In this document: piece by piece, positions 26,305 through 34,167 of the stretch
Numbering within the stretch: the stretch's first letter is position 1
Layout of the letters: every line of letters starts with the position of its first letter
Source: an uncultured Saprospirales bacterium
GTDB taxonomy: Bacteria; Bacteroidota; Bacteroidia; Chitinophagales; Saprospiraceae
NCBI GenBank assembly: GCA_937926355.1
Contig: CALAZP010000277.1
Location: forward strand, 15,073 to 79,072
Direction of reading: 5' to 3'
DNA length: 64,000 nt
Notes under the pieces: model-generated
Databases searched by the model: none
What the model saw: only the letters and a program-made list of their open reading frames with translations
What the model was told of the DNA's origin: nothing
Position numbers and translations under genes: made by a program

Positions 26305-29300
26305 TTAATTATTAATTGAACTTCCTCTGAAATTACTAAATAACTTTTCGATGCGTTCTGAAAATTCAGTATCGCCATTTTGTTGCACCACATTAATCAT
26401 GTCTTCCATAATCCTATAGCTTAATTGATACTCATTTTCATAACTGGTTCTAATTGTTTCTTGCTTTAAAGAACTGTAAAAATTGAGCCTTTGATATATT
26501 TCGTTAGCTAAAATCTCTAAATGTTCTTTTGCCTTATCATAAGCTCCAGCCGCAATATAACCTTCAATCATATAGTAAGCCCTATAATCATAAGGGAAGT
26601 TAAAAGCTGGAAAACCGTTAAAGTATTGATCTATCAAATCGACGGCCATTTGATTTTCTCCCTTTTTGATAAGATCGAAGGCAGCCCTCCGGATGATTAG
26701 CTGATGGGATTGAATACTTGGACCAAAACTATCATCTACAAATAATTCTCTAGAATCAAAACCACCCCATTTAAATTTATTAATAACTCTATCATATATT
26801 TTATAACTAGCTACATTGCCATTTCCTATTATTCCATAGGAAGATTCAGATAAACCGCGAGAAGGATATAGCCTCAAACCCAAACCTTCTAATTGCATAA
26901 AATCCCTTAACCCAAGTAGTTTATCTTGTCTTGTAGTCACCGCGAAATAAATAGGTCTTTCGTTAATATTTGAAGCAATAATATCGAGAACGGCCAATTC
27001 ATCTTTAATGATAGAGGTTTTATTGGAAAAATTAAGAGGCAGCCTATTCTCTATATTAGTATCCCCATCATTTAATAACCCATTTTTCCTCATCTTTTCA
27101 ATATCTAAACTGATAAAGACTTCTCGGCTAGGCATGTAACTCTCTGTATTATCACCATTTGCTAGGGGTACAGGATGGTCTTCACCAATAAATCTGAGTA
27201 GATCTCTCGCATCCATTAACCGATCCTCATTAGTGGGATTAAAATACAAAACTTGATTTCGCTTTTTTCCTCTAATACTTTCTTCAGATAATGACATTTT
27301 AATAGCAGGGGAATCATTAATTTTTCTTCTCAGTAGATTAATATACCAATCCACAGTAATTAAACTTAGATTAACCACCCTGACATCTGTACGTATCCCC
27401 TCCACTTCTTGAGCATACCATAATGGATAAGTATCATTATCACCGTAAGTAAAAATAATGGCATTAGGATCGCAAGATTCTAAGAAATTATTCGCATAAT
27501 CTCTACTCCCACTTAAATAACGCCTCGAGTGGTCATCAAAATTTTCAAAACCCATTAAAACTGGTGCTATAAGAATCAAAAAACCAGAGGAAAAAGCCGC
27601 TAGATTTTTATTAATCAATATTTTACTACTAATCGATTTAAATAAAGCAATAACAGCTAAGCCAATCCAAATAGCATAAGTAAAAAAGGAACCAGCAAGA
27701 ACATAATCTCTTTCTCTAGGCTCATTAGGAGGCTGATTAGAATATATGATAATTCCTATTCCTGTGATAATAAACATGGAAAACAAAGCGAAAGCATCTT
27801 TGCTTCGATTTTTGAAATGGAAGAACAAACCTATGATACCAAATAAAAAAGGTAACATATAATATCTATTTCTAGCCTTATTATTCTTCTCACTTAACGG
27901 TAAATAAGTTTGGTCATCTAACCTCCATTCATCAATAAAGGGAATTCCACTCAACCAATGGCCACTAGATTTGTCCCATGGGAAAAAACCTTGGTCCCCA
28001 TTCTGACGACCAGCAAAATTCCACATAAAATACCTCCAATACATCCATCCGATCTGATAATTAAATAAAAAGGAAATATTATCTAACATATTAGGCCTTC
28101 CTGGAGGTAAGGCATTATCGGGATTCAAACCCAACCATCTTTTGTACAACCCATTTCTATTTTGAGAGTAATCTCCCATACGAGGAAATAACATTTCATC
28201 ATTCTCATCAAAACTATAGGAGACTTTCTGATCCACTATCTCATACCTGTTGCCAACTCTTCCATAACGATCTTTAGTTTCAATACTCTTCGGCCTAGCA
28301 TCAAAATGAGGACCTTTTAAAAGTGCACGCTCACCATATTGTTCTCTGTTTAAATATGGAATTAATCTCATCGCGTCAGTAGGTGAGTTCATGTTAATTG
28401 GAGGTGCTGCATTTGCGCGAATAACAACTACACCAACAGTAGAAAATCCAATTATTATTAAAAAACTCCCGACAAGAAGTAATTCAAAAATATTCCTTTT
28501 CCCAATAATATAATCCTTGTAATACCCCGCGACAAAAAATATTGCCGAAATTAGCAACCTATTTATTATCCCATCCCCATCAACGCCAGGAGCTATAAAA
28601 GAAAAAATAAGCGTTATAAGACCCAGTGCATAAAGGGGCCAACTGCTTTTCAACTTACCTTTAAGGAGTAGAACAGGTATAGTAAAACATAAAAGAAGAT
28701 ATAGAAATGTAGGAATTAAACCCGTATGAAACCCAAACCCTAATTTGTTGACCATAAATAAGTCCAAACTAGCCCATAACTTGGGTAAACCAACAATAAT
28801 GAAACTTTGAACAAATACTATAATACCCAAGCCACTAATGATAGCTAATACTACACCTTTTATATCAGGATTAGGAAATTTCTTGAAATAGTAAAAGAGT
28901 GCTAATGCAGGAAAGGTCAACAAGGAAAGTAAGTGAACCCCTATAGAAAGACCACCTAAATAAACCGCAAATAATAACCACCTGTCATCAATATCATCAT
29001 CGGGAAAGGTATACCATTTAATTATAGCCCAAAGGGTAGTTGCAGTAAAAAAAGTACTTAGCGCATATACTTCTCCTTCAACTGCAGAAAACCAAATTGC
29101 ACTGGCAAATGCAGTCGATAAACCAGCAATAAGCGCTGCAAAAAATAAAACTAAATTCTCAGAATCGCTAGGTTTATTACCTTTTAGATCTAACATGTGC
29201 TTACCCAGTAAAAAAGTAGATTTTGCAATGAACATAGCAGCAAAAGCACTAGAAACACCGGACAAAAGATTAACACTAAAAGCAATATCTTCAGGATTAT

Positions 29301-29517
29301 CAGAAAAAAAGCTCCCGAAAACGGTAAAAATCCGACCAATTATTAAAAATAATGGGGCCCCTGGAGGGTGTACCACCTGAAGTTTGAAAGCACCTAAAAT
29401 AAATTCACCACAATCCCACAAACTCCCTGTTCTTTCCGCAGAGAAAAAATAAACAGTAAAAGCTACTAAAAAAACCATCCAACCAGCGATTGATTCCACC
29501 CATTTCCCTAAATTCAT
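26305..29517 (-). CDS. DUF2723 (TMEM260-like) multi-pass membrane protein with TPR-like C-terminus
   Basis: The start is placed at the ATG at 29517 (MNLGKWVES), 1070 residues; the upstream ATG at 29550 adds 11 poorly conserved residues. About ten to twelve transmembrane helices fill residues 10-380 and 565-670. The early loop holds the family block RTGSLWDCGEFILGAFKLQ and VHPPGAPLF, where conserved acidic and His residues suggest a GT-C glycosyltransferase. A periplasmic segment (about 680-880) contains TYGDNDTYPLWYAQE, and a helical repeat tail ends the protein. DUF2723 relatives include human TMEM260, an O-mannosyltransferase. A lipid-linked sugar transferase role here is therefore reasonable but inferred. 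rpiB follows 1 bp later. Confidence 0.85.
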   Translation of the reverse strand: MNLGKWVESIAGWMVFLVAFTVYFFSAERTGSLWDCGEFILGAFKLQVVHPPGAPLFLIIGRIFTVFGSFFSDNPEDIAFSVNLLSGVSSAFAAMFIAKSTFLLGKHMLDLKGNKPSDSENLVLFFAALIAGLSTAFASAIWFSAVEGEVYALSTFFTATTLWAIIKWYTFPDDDIDDRWLLFAVYLGGLSIGVHLLSLLTFPALALFYYFKKFPNPDIKGVVLAIISGLGIIVFVQSFIIVGLPKLWASLDLFMVNKLGFGFHTGLIPTFLYLLLCFTIPVLLLKGKLKSSWPLYALGLITLIFSFIAPGVDGDGIINRLLISAIFFVAGYYKDYIIGKRNIFELLLVGSFLIIIGFSTVGVVVIRANAAPPINMNSPTDAMRLIPYLNREQYGERALLKGPHFDARPKSIETKDRYGRVGNRYEIVDQKVSYSFDENDEMLFPRMGDYSQNRNGLYKRWLGLNPDNALPPGRPNMLDNISFLFNYQIGWMYWRYFMWNFAGRQNGDQGFFPWDKSSGHWLSGIPFIDEWRLDDQTYLPLSEKNNKARNRYYMLPFLFGIIGLFFHFKNRSKDAFALFSMFIITGIGIIIYSNQPPNEPRERDYVLAGSFFTYAIWIGLAVIALFKSISSKILINKNLAAFSSGFLILIAPVLMGFENFDDHSRRYLSGSRDYANNFLESCDPNAIIFTYGDNDTYPLWYAQEVEGIRTDVRVVNLSLITVDWYINLLRRKINDSPAIKMSLSEESIRGKKRNQVLYFNPTNEDRLMDARDLLRFIGEDHPVPLANGDNTESYMPSREVFISLDIEKMRKNGLLNDGDTNIENRLPLNFSNKTSIIKDELAVLDIIASNINERPIYFAVTTRQDKLLGLRDFMQLEGLGLRLYPSRGLSESSYGIIGNGNVASYKIYDRVINKFKWGGFDSRELFVDDSFGPSIQSHQLIIRRAAFDLIKKGENQMAVDLIDQYFNGFPAFNFPYDYRAYYMIEGYIAAGAYDKAKEHLEILANEIYQRLNFYSSLKQETIRTSYENEYQLSYRIMEDMINVVQQNGDTEFSERIEKLFSNFRGSSINN

Positions 29518-29623
29518 AGTAATTATATTGTATATGAAAAAACATCTCAAAAATATAAAAATACAGCCATCCTTATAAAACTAAATTTTCCTTTAAATTT
29601 GTAATAAATAAAAACAGCTCGAA

Positions 29624-29785
29624 TTGAAATTTATACTGACCTTATTAGTCATTTATGTAGTATATAAATACTTTATCGGCCCAACAAGTCTAATTAAAGG
29701 ACCAGTAAAGTCAAAACATACTAAGAAAGAGAAGTCACAAGATGATGAGTTTATAGACTATATAGAGGTTGATGAAGAAAATTAA
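29624..29785 (+). CDS. Small DUF4834-like membrane protein
   Basis: A 53-residue reading frame from TTG 29624 to TAA 29785 encodes one N-terminal transmembrane helix (KFILTLLVIYVVYKYF). A basic segment (KGPVKSKHTKKEK) and an acidic tail (DDEFIDYIEVDEEN) follow. The layout, a short membrane anchor followed by a charged linker and a 'DYxEVDE' tail, is that of the DUF4834 family in Bacteroidota, which have about this size. The stop overlaps the rsmG start by 14 bp, which supports translation. A TAAATTTG element at 29594-29601 lies 23 bp upstream but lacks a visible TTG at the right spacing. Function is unknown. Confidence 0.7.
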   Translation: MKFILTLLVIYVVYKYFIGPTSLIKGPVKSKHTKKEKSQDDEFIDYIEVDEEN

Positions 29786-30401
29786 AAAATATTTTCCAAA
29801 ACTAACGGAGAACGAATGTTTACAATTAGAGCAACTAGGCCGATTATTAGTACAATATAACCAAAAGGTAAATGTAATATCAAGAAAAGATATTGACAAC
29901 GTCTACGAGCACCATATTTTACACTCCCTCACCATTTTAAAATGGTTTGATTTCAAACCATTTACCACCATACTAGATTTAGGAACAGGAGGTGGATTAC
30001 CTGGGTTACCAATAGCCATATTAAAACCAAAATGTACCTTTCATTTGATTGACGCGAGAAAAAAGAAATTAGAAATAGTTGAGGAAATAAGGTCAACCTT
30101 GAAATTAAAGAATGTAAAAATTACTCACATGAGGGCAGAAGACCTTCAATCAAGCTATCAATTTATAATCAGTCGTGCAGTAACTAATCTCCCCAATTTA
30201 TGGCAACTGAGTAATAATTTAATCAATACCACTGTACACAGAAATAGTTATCCAAATGGCCTAATATGTTTGAAAGGAGGAAATTTACAAGCAGAAATAA
30301 AGAGCTTACCTAAAGGAATTTATGTAGAAACCCAAAAAATAACATCAACAATAAAAGAACCTTATTTTGAGGATAAATATGTAGTTTACGTACAAAAATA
30401 A
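29772..30401 (+). CDS. rsmG: 16S rRNA (guanine-N7) methyltransferase
   Basis: The 209-residue SAM-dependent enzyme methylates 16S rRNA at G527 (gidB family). The SAM-binding motif ILDLGTGGGLPGLPIAI (about residues 69-85) is characteristic, with NVISRKDIDNVYEHHILHSL upstream and FIISRAV near 136. The ATG at 29772 is used; the TTG three bases earlier is less likely. It lies about 3 kb from the proposed oriC. gidB genes are often close to the origin in other bacteria, though there parAB usually follow, which is not the case here. The next gene, a DUF3127 protein, begins 5 bp later. Confidence 0.94.
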   Translation: MKKIKKYFPKLTENECLQLEQLGRLLVQYNQKVNVISRKDIDNVYEHHILHSLTILKWFDFKPFTTILDLGTGGGLPGLPIAILKPKCTFHLIDARKKKLEIVEEIRSTLKLKNVKITHMRAEDLQSSYQFIISRAVTNLPNLWQLSNNLINTTVHRNSYPNGLICLKGGNLQAEIKSLPKGIYVETQKITSTIKEPYFEDKYVVYVQK

Positions 30402-30406
30402 ATTTT

Positions 30407-30760
30407 ATGTCATTTGAAATAGAAGGAGTATTACATAAGAAATTTGAAACTGAGAATAAAACTGATACTTTTCAAGCTAGAGAAATGATACTTGAAATAC
30501 AAGATGGAAATTATCCTCAGTTAATCAAATTTCAACTGGTTCAAGATAGATGCTCTTTACTAGACCCTATATCGGAGGGACAAAAAATAAAAGTAAGTTT
30601 TGACTTAAGGGGCAGAGAATGGAATGGAAAATATTTTACCAATCTTAATGCATGGAAAATACAAAAAGCGGAGTCAGAAACAGACAGTGTGGACCAATTT
30701 CCAACTGCTGCAGACGAACCTGCGAATTATGATGACCAAGATGATGATTTGCCTTTCTAA
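30407..30760 (+). CDS. DUF3127 family protein (OB-fold, SSB-like)
   Basis: The 117-residue protein has a compact beta-rich domain (about 1-90) and an acidic tail ending DDQDDDLPF. That tail mimics the C-terminal tip of single-stranded DNA-binding proteins. The N-terminal domain (EIEGVLHKKFE, then FQLVQDRCSLLDPISEGQ, then DLRGREW) matches DUF3127, a Bacteroidota OB-fold family. A nucleic-acid binding role is plausible from the SSB-like tip but is inference. It is cotranscribed with rsmG, 5 bp upstream. Confidence 0.85.
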   Translation: MSFEIEGVLHKKFETENKTDTFQAREMILEIQDGNYPQLIKFQLVQDRCSLLDPISEGQKIKVSFDLRGREWNGKYFTNLNAWKIQKAESETDSVDQFPTAADEPANYDDQDDDLPF

Positions 30761-30770
30761 GTAATAAGTC

Positions 30771-31235
30771 CTATTGTAATAATTCTAATAGTTGATTGGA
30801 ATGATCCTTGGTTTTAACTTTAGAAATTACATGTGTAACAACCCCGAGTTCATTACACACTACCGTCGTTCTGAGCACACCCATATATTTTTTTCCATAC
30901 ATACTTTTCTCACCCCAAACTCCAAAATCACTCATCATTTCATGATTGAAATCCGCTAATAGGTCAAAAGGTAACCCATATTTATCTTTAAATTTCTTGT
31001 GCTTAGTAGGCATATCAGGACTAATACCGTAAAGAGTATAACCTAGTTTGGATAATTCGGCAAAACCATCCCTTAGACTACATGCCTCAGCAGTACAACC
31101 TGGGGTATCATCTTTCGGATAAAAAAATAAAATTAACTTTTTGCCTTTTAAATCACTACTATTTACAACAACCTCGTCTTGATTTTGAAGTTTAAAAGGA
31201 GGAATATTTTCACCAACAGTAATCATATTATTCAT
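30771..31235 (-). CDS. bcp: Thioredoxin-dependent peroxiredoxin, BCP type
   Basis: The start is set at the ATG at 31235 (MNNMITVGE), because the longer reading frame would run into aat and add a non-family extension; the ATG at 31226 is an alternative. The 154-residue enzyme reduces peroxides. The catalytic block FFYPKDDTPGCTAEACSLRD shows the peroxidatic Cys 47 and a second Cys 52, the atypical two-Cys arrangement of BCP. The conserved Arg is in LRTTVVC near 121. It follows aat by 4 bp on the minus strand in the ctaA-aat-bcp run. Confidence 0.93.
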   Translation of the reverse strand: MNNMITVGENIPPFKLQNQDEVVVNSSDLKGKKLILFFYPKDDTPGCTAEACSLRDGFAELSKLGYTLYGISPDMPTKHKKFKDKYGLPFDLLADFNHEMMSDFGVWGEKSMYGKKYMGVLRTTVVCNELGVVTHVISKVKTKDHSNQLLELLQ

Positions 31236-31239
31236 TTTT

Positions 31240-31920
31240 TTATAATTTCCAAAAACTACAGATATCTCGGTTTTTAGCATTCAAATCTAAATACATTTTA
31301 AATTCTGATCTTGAAATACCCATTGCACCTAAAGAAACCAAATGTTTAGTTTTTTGTTGGCAATCCACTAAATAATAATTTTCATCTTCCAATTTTTGGA
31401 CTAAAGAAATAAAACCAAACTTACTGGCATTAGGAATAAGGGTAAACATAGATTCTCCAAAAAAAATCTTACCTATGGAAATTCCGTAAAGGCCACCAAC
31501 AATTTTGTTTTCTTTCCATACTTCCACGGAGTGAGCATATCCCAATTTATGCAATTTATTATAGGCTGAAATCATATCTTCAGTAATCCACGTTCCAATT
31601 TGTCCTCTTCGATTTATAGATGCACACATTCTTATAACCTCATTGAAATTATAATCATAGGACACCCTTAATTTATCACTATTAAAGTAAGTCCGCATAC
31701 TCTTCCTAATAATTAAGTCCTTTGGAAAAAGAACAAACCTCGGATCCGGACTATACCAAAGAATAGGATCATACTCAGAAAACCATGGGAAGATACCGAG
31801 TTTATAAGCCCTAATCAGTCTATTAGGAGATAAATCTGCCCCGATAGCTAACAGCCCATCAGAATCAGCTTCATAAATAGGAGGAAAAGGGTCATTTATA
31901 CCAAGTATTTTAATTTCCAT
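31240..31920 (-). CDS. aat: Leucyl/phenylalanyl-tRNA-protein transferase
   Basis: The 226-residue enzyme attaches Leu or Phe from tRNA to proteins with N-terminal Lys or Arg, creating N-degrons. Family blocks are FPPIYEADSDGLLAIGADLSPNRLIRAYKLGIFPWF split over about residues 12-48, ILWYSPDPRFVL (about 53-64), and the GGLYGISIGKIFFGESMF region near 142-158. Its start overlaps the ctaA end by 11 bp. ClpS, the adaptor that reads such degrons, is encoded 12 kb away at 43836-44120. The length is slightly below that of E. coli Aat but typical of the family. Confidence 0.95.
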   Translation of the reverse strand: MEIKILGINDPFPPIYEADSDGLLAIGADLSPNRLIRAYKLGIFPWFSEYDPILWYSPDPRFVLFPKDLIIRKSMRTYFNSDKLRVSYDYNFNEVIRMCASINRRGQIGTWITEDMISAYNKLHKLGYAHSVEVWKENKIVGGLYGISIGKIFFGESMFTLIPNASKFGFISLVQKLEDENYYLVDCQQKTKHLVSLGAMGISRSEFKMYLDLNAKNRDICSFWKL

Positions 31921-32959
31921 TTTTTATAAAAGCAGAAAAATAAATGGAAAAGAAAATAAAAATTAATAAAATTCCAACTACTTGATGTAATACACCAATT
32001 CCAACAGGAATAATTCCAATGCTGTTAACCAATACAGCAACACCAAGAAAAATTTGAATCAAAAGCACCACAAACCATAAAAAACTTTTAATTCTTAAAT
32101 TAGAATATGCTTTATTTCTAAAAACACTAATAATAAAAGCTATACCTAAAAGGAATATCACATACCCATTCATTCTATGCAGTACCTGAATAAATGCAGA
32201 AAAAAATATACTCTTATCATAATTCACAAAATTGGAAACCATCCAATTATTTTTATCAAAAAGAATAGAAGGTAATAATTCCCCATGAAGGTCAGGCCAA
32301 GTAGGATAAAGTAAAGCCGCTTTTACCCCCGACATGATACCACCAAGATAGAGTTGAACGAAAAGTAAAACACCAATAGGAACTAAAAGTCCCCAAAAAA
32401 AAGATTTACTTACAAAAATTTTACCAGTATAAAATTCCTTAAAGTACACCCAAAATAAGTATATGAGAGTGATAACAGCTAAAGATAAATGAGTAGCGAG
32501 TTTGTAGGCGTTTACCCATGGTCTTTCGATTAACCCTGAGGCAACCATGATCCAACCAAAACTCGCTACTAAAGCAGCTAACGATAAAACTATAAGTAAT
32601 CTCCTTTTTAAAAGTTTATGTAACTGACCTTTTGCTAAAAAATATATAAACGGTATTAAAAACACCAAACCCATAATACGGGCCCATAATCTGTGAAAAT
32701 ATTCCCAGAAATAGATAAACTTAAAATCGCTTAATTCCATTCCTTCATTTATCATTTTATATTGGGGCGTTGCCTTATAAAGATCAAATTCATAAAGCCA
32801 CTGTTCTTCATTTATAGGAGGTATGGAACCTGTAACGATTTCCCACTTGGTAATAGACAGACCAGATCCAGTTAACCTTGTAACCCCACCTATAAGAATT
32901 TGAATAAAAATCATGATTACTCCAACCAACATCCAATAACCTATATACTTATTAGTCAT
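31910..32959 (-). CDS. ctaA: Heme A synthase (COX15/CtaA family)
   Basis: The 349-residue inner-membrane protein converts heme O to heme A for cytochrome oxidase. Eight transmembrane helices are visible. The N-terminal GGVTRLTGSGLSITKWE motif (about residues 24-40) and the EYFHRLWARIMG haem-ligand segment (about 91-102) are diagnostic. His residues in HLSLAVITL near 157, LHRMNGYVIF near 259 and LHQVVGI near 325 fit the other helices. It implies an aa3-type terminal oxidase and aerobic respiration. It is the first gene on the left side of the proposed oriC, transcribed away from it, and leads the ctaA-aat-bcp run. Confidence 0.95.
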   Translation of the reverse strand: MTNKYIGYWMLVGVIMIFIQILIGGVTRLTGSGLSITKWEIVTGSIPPINEEQWLYEFDLYKATPQYKMINEGMELSDFKFIYFWEYFHRLWARIMGLVFLIPFIYFLAKGQLHKLLKRRLLIVLSLAALVASFGWIMVASGLIERPWVNAYKLATHLSLAVITLIYLFWVYFKEFYTGKIFVSKSFFWGLLVPIGVLLFVQLYLGGIMSGVKAALLYPTWPDLHGELLPSILFDKNNWMVSNFVNYDKSIFFSAFIQVLHRMNGYVIFLLGIAFIISVFRNKAYSNLRIKSFLWFVVLLIQIFLGVAVLVNSIGIIPVGIGVLHQVVGILLIFIFFSIYFSAFIKNGN

Positions 32960-33372
32960 ATAAAAGAATTAAGCCTTTACCAAATAAAAAAGATGAATCA
33001 CTGATAATTAAATAATTGTTAGTTTATAAAAAGAAACACTCATCATCATATATGTTTAGATGTGGATAAGATTTTATCCACAATTAACTAACATTTATAT
33101 TTTTTTAATAAGTACATGTTTATTTGACAAGTCTATCGATACAAACATTTTATAAAAAATATATTAATTTATTTCTTTATTTGATTTGACTGTTTGTTTT
33201 TACTAGAATTTGTAAAGAAAATTAACTAAAGTTGATTTAAAGCATTCTTGAATTACTTATTTGTATTCGTTAAACACTTTTATTAACAATTAGGGTGTAT
33301 AAGTGTAGTGTCTAAATATTTTAAATTGTTTATTTTATGTATTAAAATAAATTCAACTGTTAATAAGTAAAA
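32960..33372. other. oriC: Proposed chromosomal replication origin (oriC)
   Basis: This is the only gene-free stretch over 300 bp in the window. It is very AT-rich, lies between genes transcribed outward in both directions (ctaA left, dtd right), and contains two perfect DnaA boxes at 33061-33082. Weaker boxes with two mismatches (TTATTAACA) occur at 33280-33288 and, inverted, at 33358-33366. Short direct repeats are present: ATTAACTAA at 33083-33091 and 33221-33229, and ATTTGAC at 33122-33128 and 33184-33190. The nearly pure A/T stretch 33083-33180 would suit an unwinding element. dnaA is not adjacent. parS sites 17.5 kb away and the reversal of GC skew agree with an origin here. Confidence 0.75.
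33061..33082. promoter_or_regulatory. Inverted pair of perfect DnaA boxes
   Basis: TGTGGATAA (33061-33069) and TTATCCACA (33074-33082) are each exact 9-bp consensus DnaA boxes, in opposite orientation and separated by 4 bp. A symmetrical pair of exact boxes in a non-coding AT-rich region is the strongest single origin signal in the window. Confidence 0.85.
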
Positions 33373-33825
33373 ATGAGAGTGGTCATTCAAAGAGTAATTA
33401 AAAGCACATTATACATTGATGAAATAAAATTTAGTCAGATAGGAAGAGGTTTACTTTTATTGGTTGGTATTACAGAAGATGACACTGATGATGATATTGA
33501 TTGGATAACCCGAAAAGTAATGAATATGAGAATATTTAATGATGATAATGGGATAATGAATTGTAGCGTATTGGATAAAAGTTATGAATTAATGATAGTG
33601 AGCCAATTTACTCTTTACGCGAGTACAAAAAAAGGAAATAGACCTTCATATATAAGATCTGCTAAAGGACCTATATCTGAACCTATTTTTGACCAGTTAA
33701 TAGCGAATTTTAGGAAATTTAATGGTATAAATATTAAAACAGGAAAATTTGGTGCTGATATGAAGATTCAATTGATAAACGATGGGCCTGTTACTATTTT
33801 ATTGGACTCAAAAAATAAAGAATAA
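33373..33825 (+). CDS. dtd: D-aminoacyl-tRNA deacylase
   Basis: The 150-residue homodimeric enzyme removes D-amino acids from tRNA. The two catalytic motifs are both present: SQFTLYAS (about residues 77-84) and the Gly-Pro motif NDGPVTILLD (about 136-145). The N-terminal MRVVIQRV and the GLLLLVGI block are also family features. It is the first gene right of the proposed oriC, and its stop is directly followed by the MazG-like gene (no spacer). It leads a plus-strand run to 40.6 kb. Confidence 0.96.
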   Translation: MRVVIQRVIKSTLYIDEIKFSQIGRGLLLLVGITEDDTDDDIDWITRKVMNMRIFNDDNGIMNCSVLDKSYELMIVSQFTLYASTKKGNRPSYIRSAKGPISEPIFDQLIANFRKFNGINIKTGKFGADMKIQLINDGPVTILLDSKNKE

Positions 33826-34164
33826 ATGACTATCAAACAATATCAGGAAGAGGTTGAACTTTGGATACATAAATATGGTGTCAGGTATTTTGATGAGACG
33901 ACTAATGCGCTCTTATTAGTAGAAGAGGTAGGGGAATTAGTCAGAATTATAGCGAGAGAGTATGGAGAGCAGTCATATAAAAATGATAAAAAACCAATGG
34001 ATGTCAAGAAAGATATAGCTGATGAAATGACTGATATACTATTTGTATTGACTTGCTTAGCTAATCAAATGGGAATTAATTTAACAGAAGCAGTTACTCT
34101 AAATATGAATAAAAAATCCACACGAGATAAGACGCGACATAGTAATAATGAAAAATTACTATAA
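33826..34164 (+). CDS. MazG-like nucleotide pyrophosphohydrolase
   Basis: The 112-residue all-alpha protein has the MazG metal-binding signature: LLVEEVGELVR (about residues 27-37) with EExxE, and DIADEMTDILFVLTCLA (about 64-80) with ExxD. It would hydrolyse nucleoside triphosphates to monophosphates and pyrophosphate, most likely house-cleaning of abnormal nucleotides. It is a single-domain form, about half the length of E. coli MazG. It begins on the base after the dtd stop and ends 3 bp before the phosphatase gene. Confidence 0.88.
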   Translation: MTIKQYQEEVELWIHKYGVRYFDETTNALLLVEEVGELVRIIAREYGEQSYKNDKKPMDVKKDIADEMTDILFVLTCLANQMGINLTEAVTLNMNKKSTRDKTRHSNNEKLL

Positions 34165-34167
34165 CGG

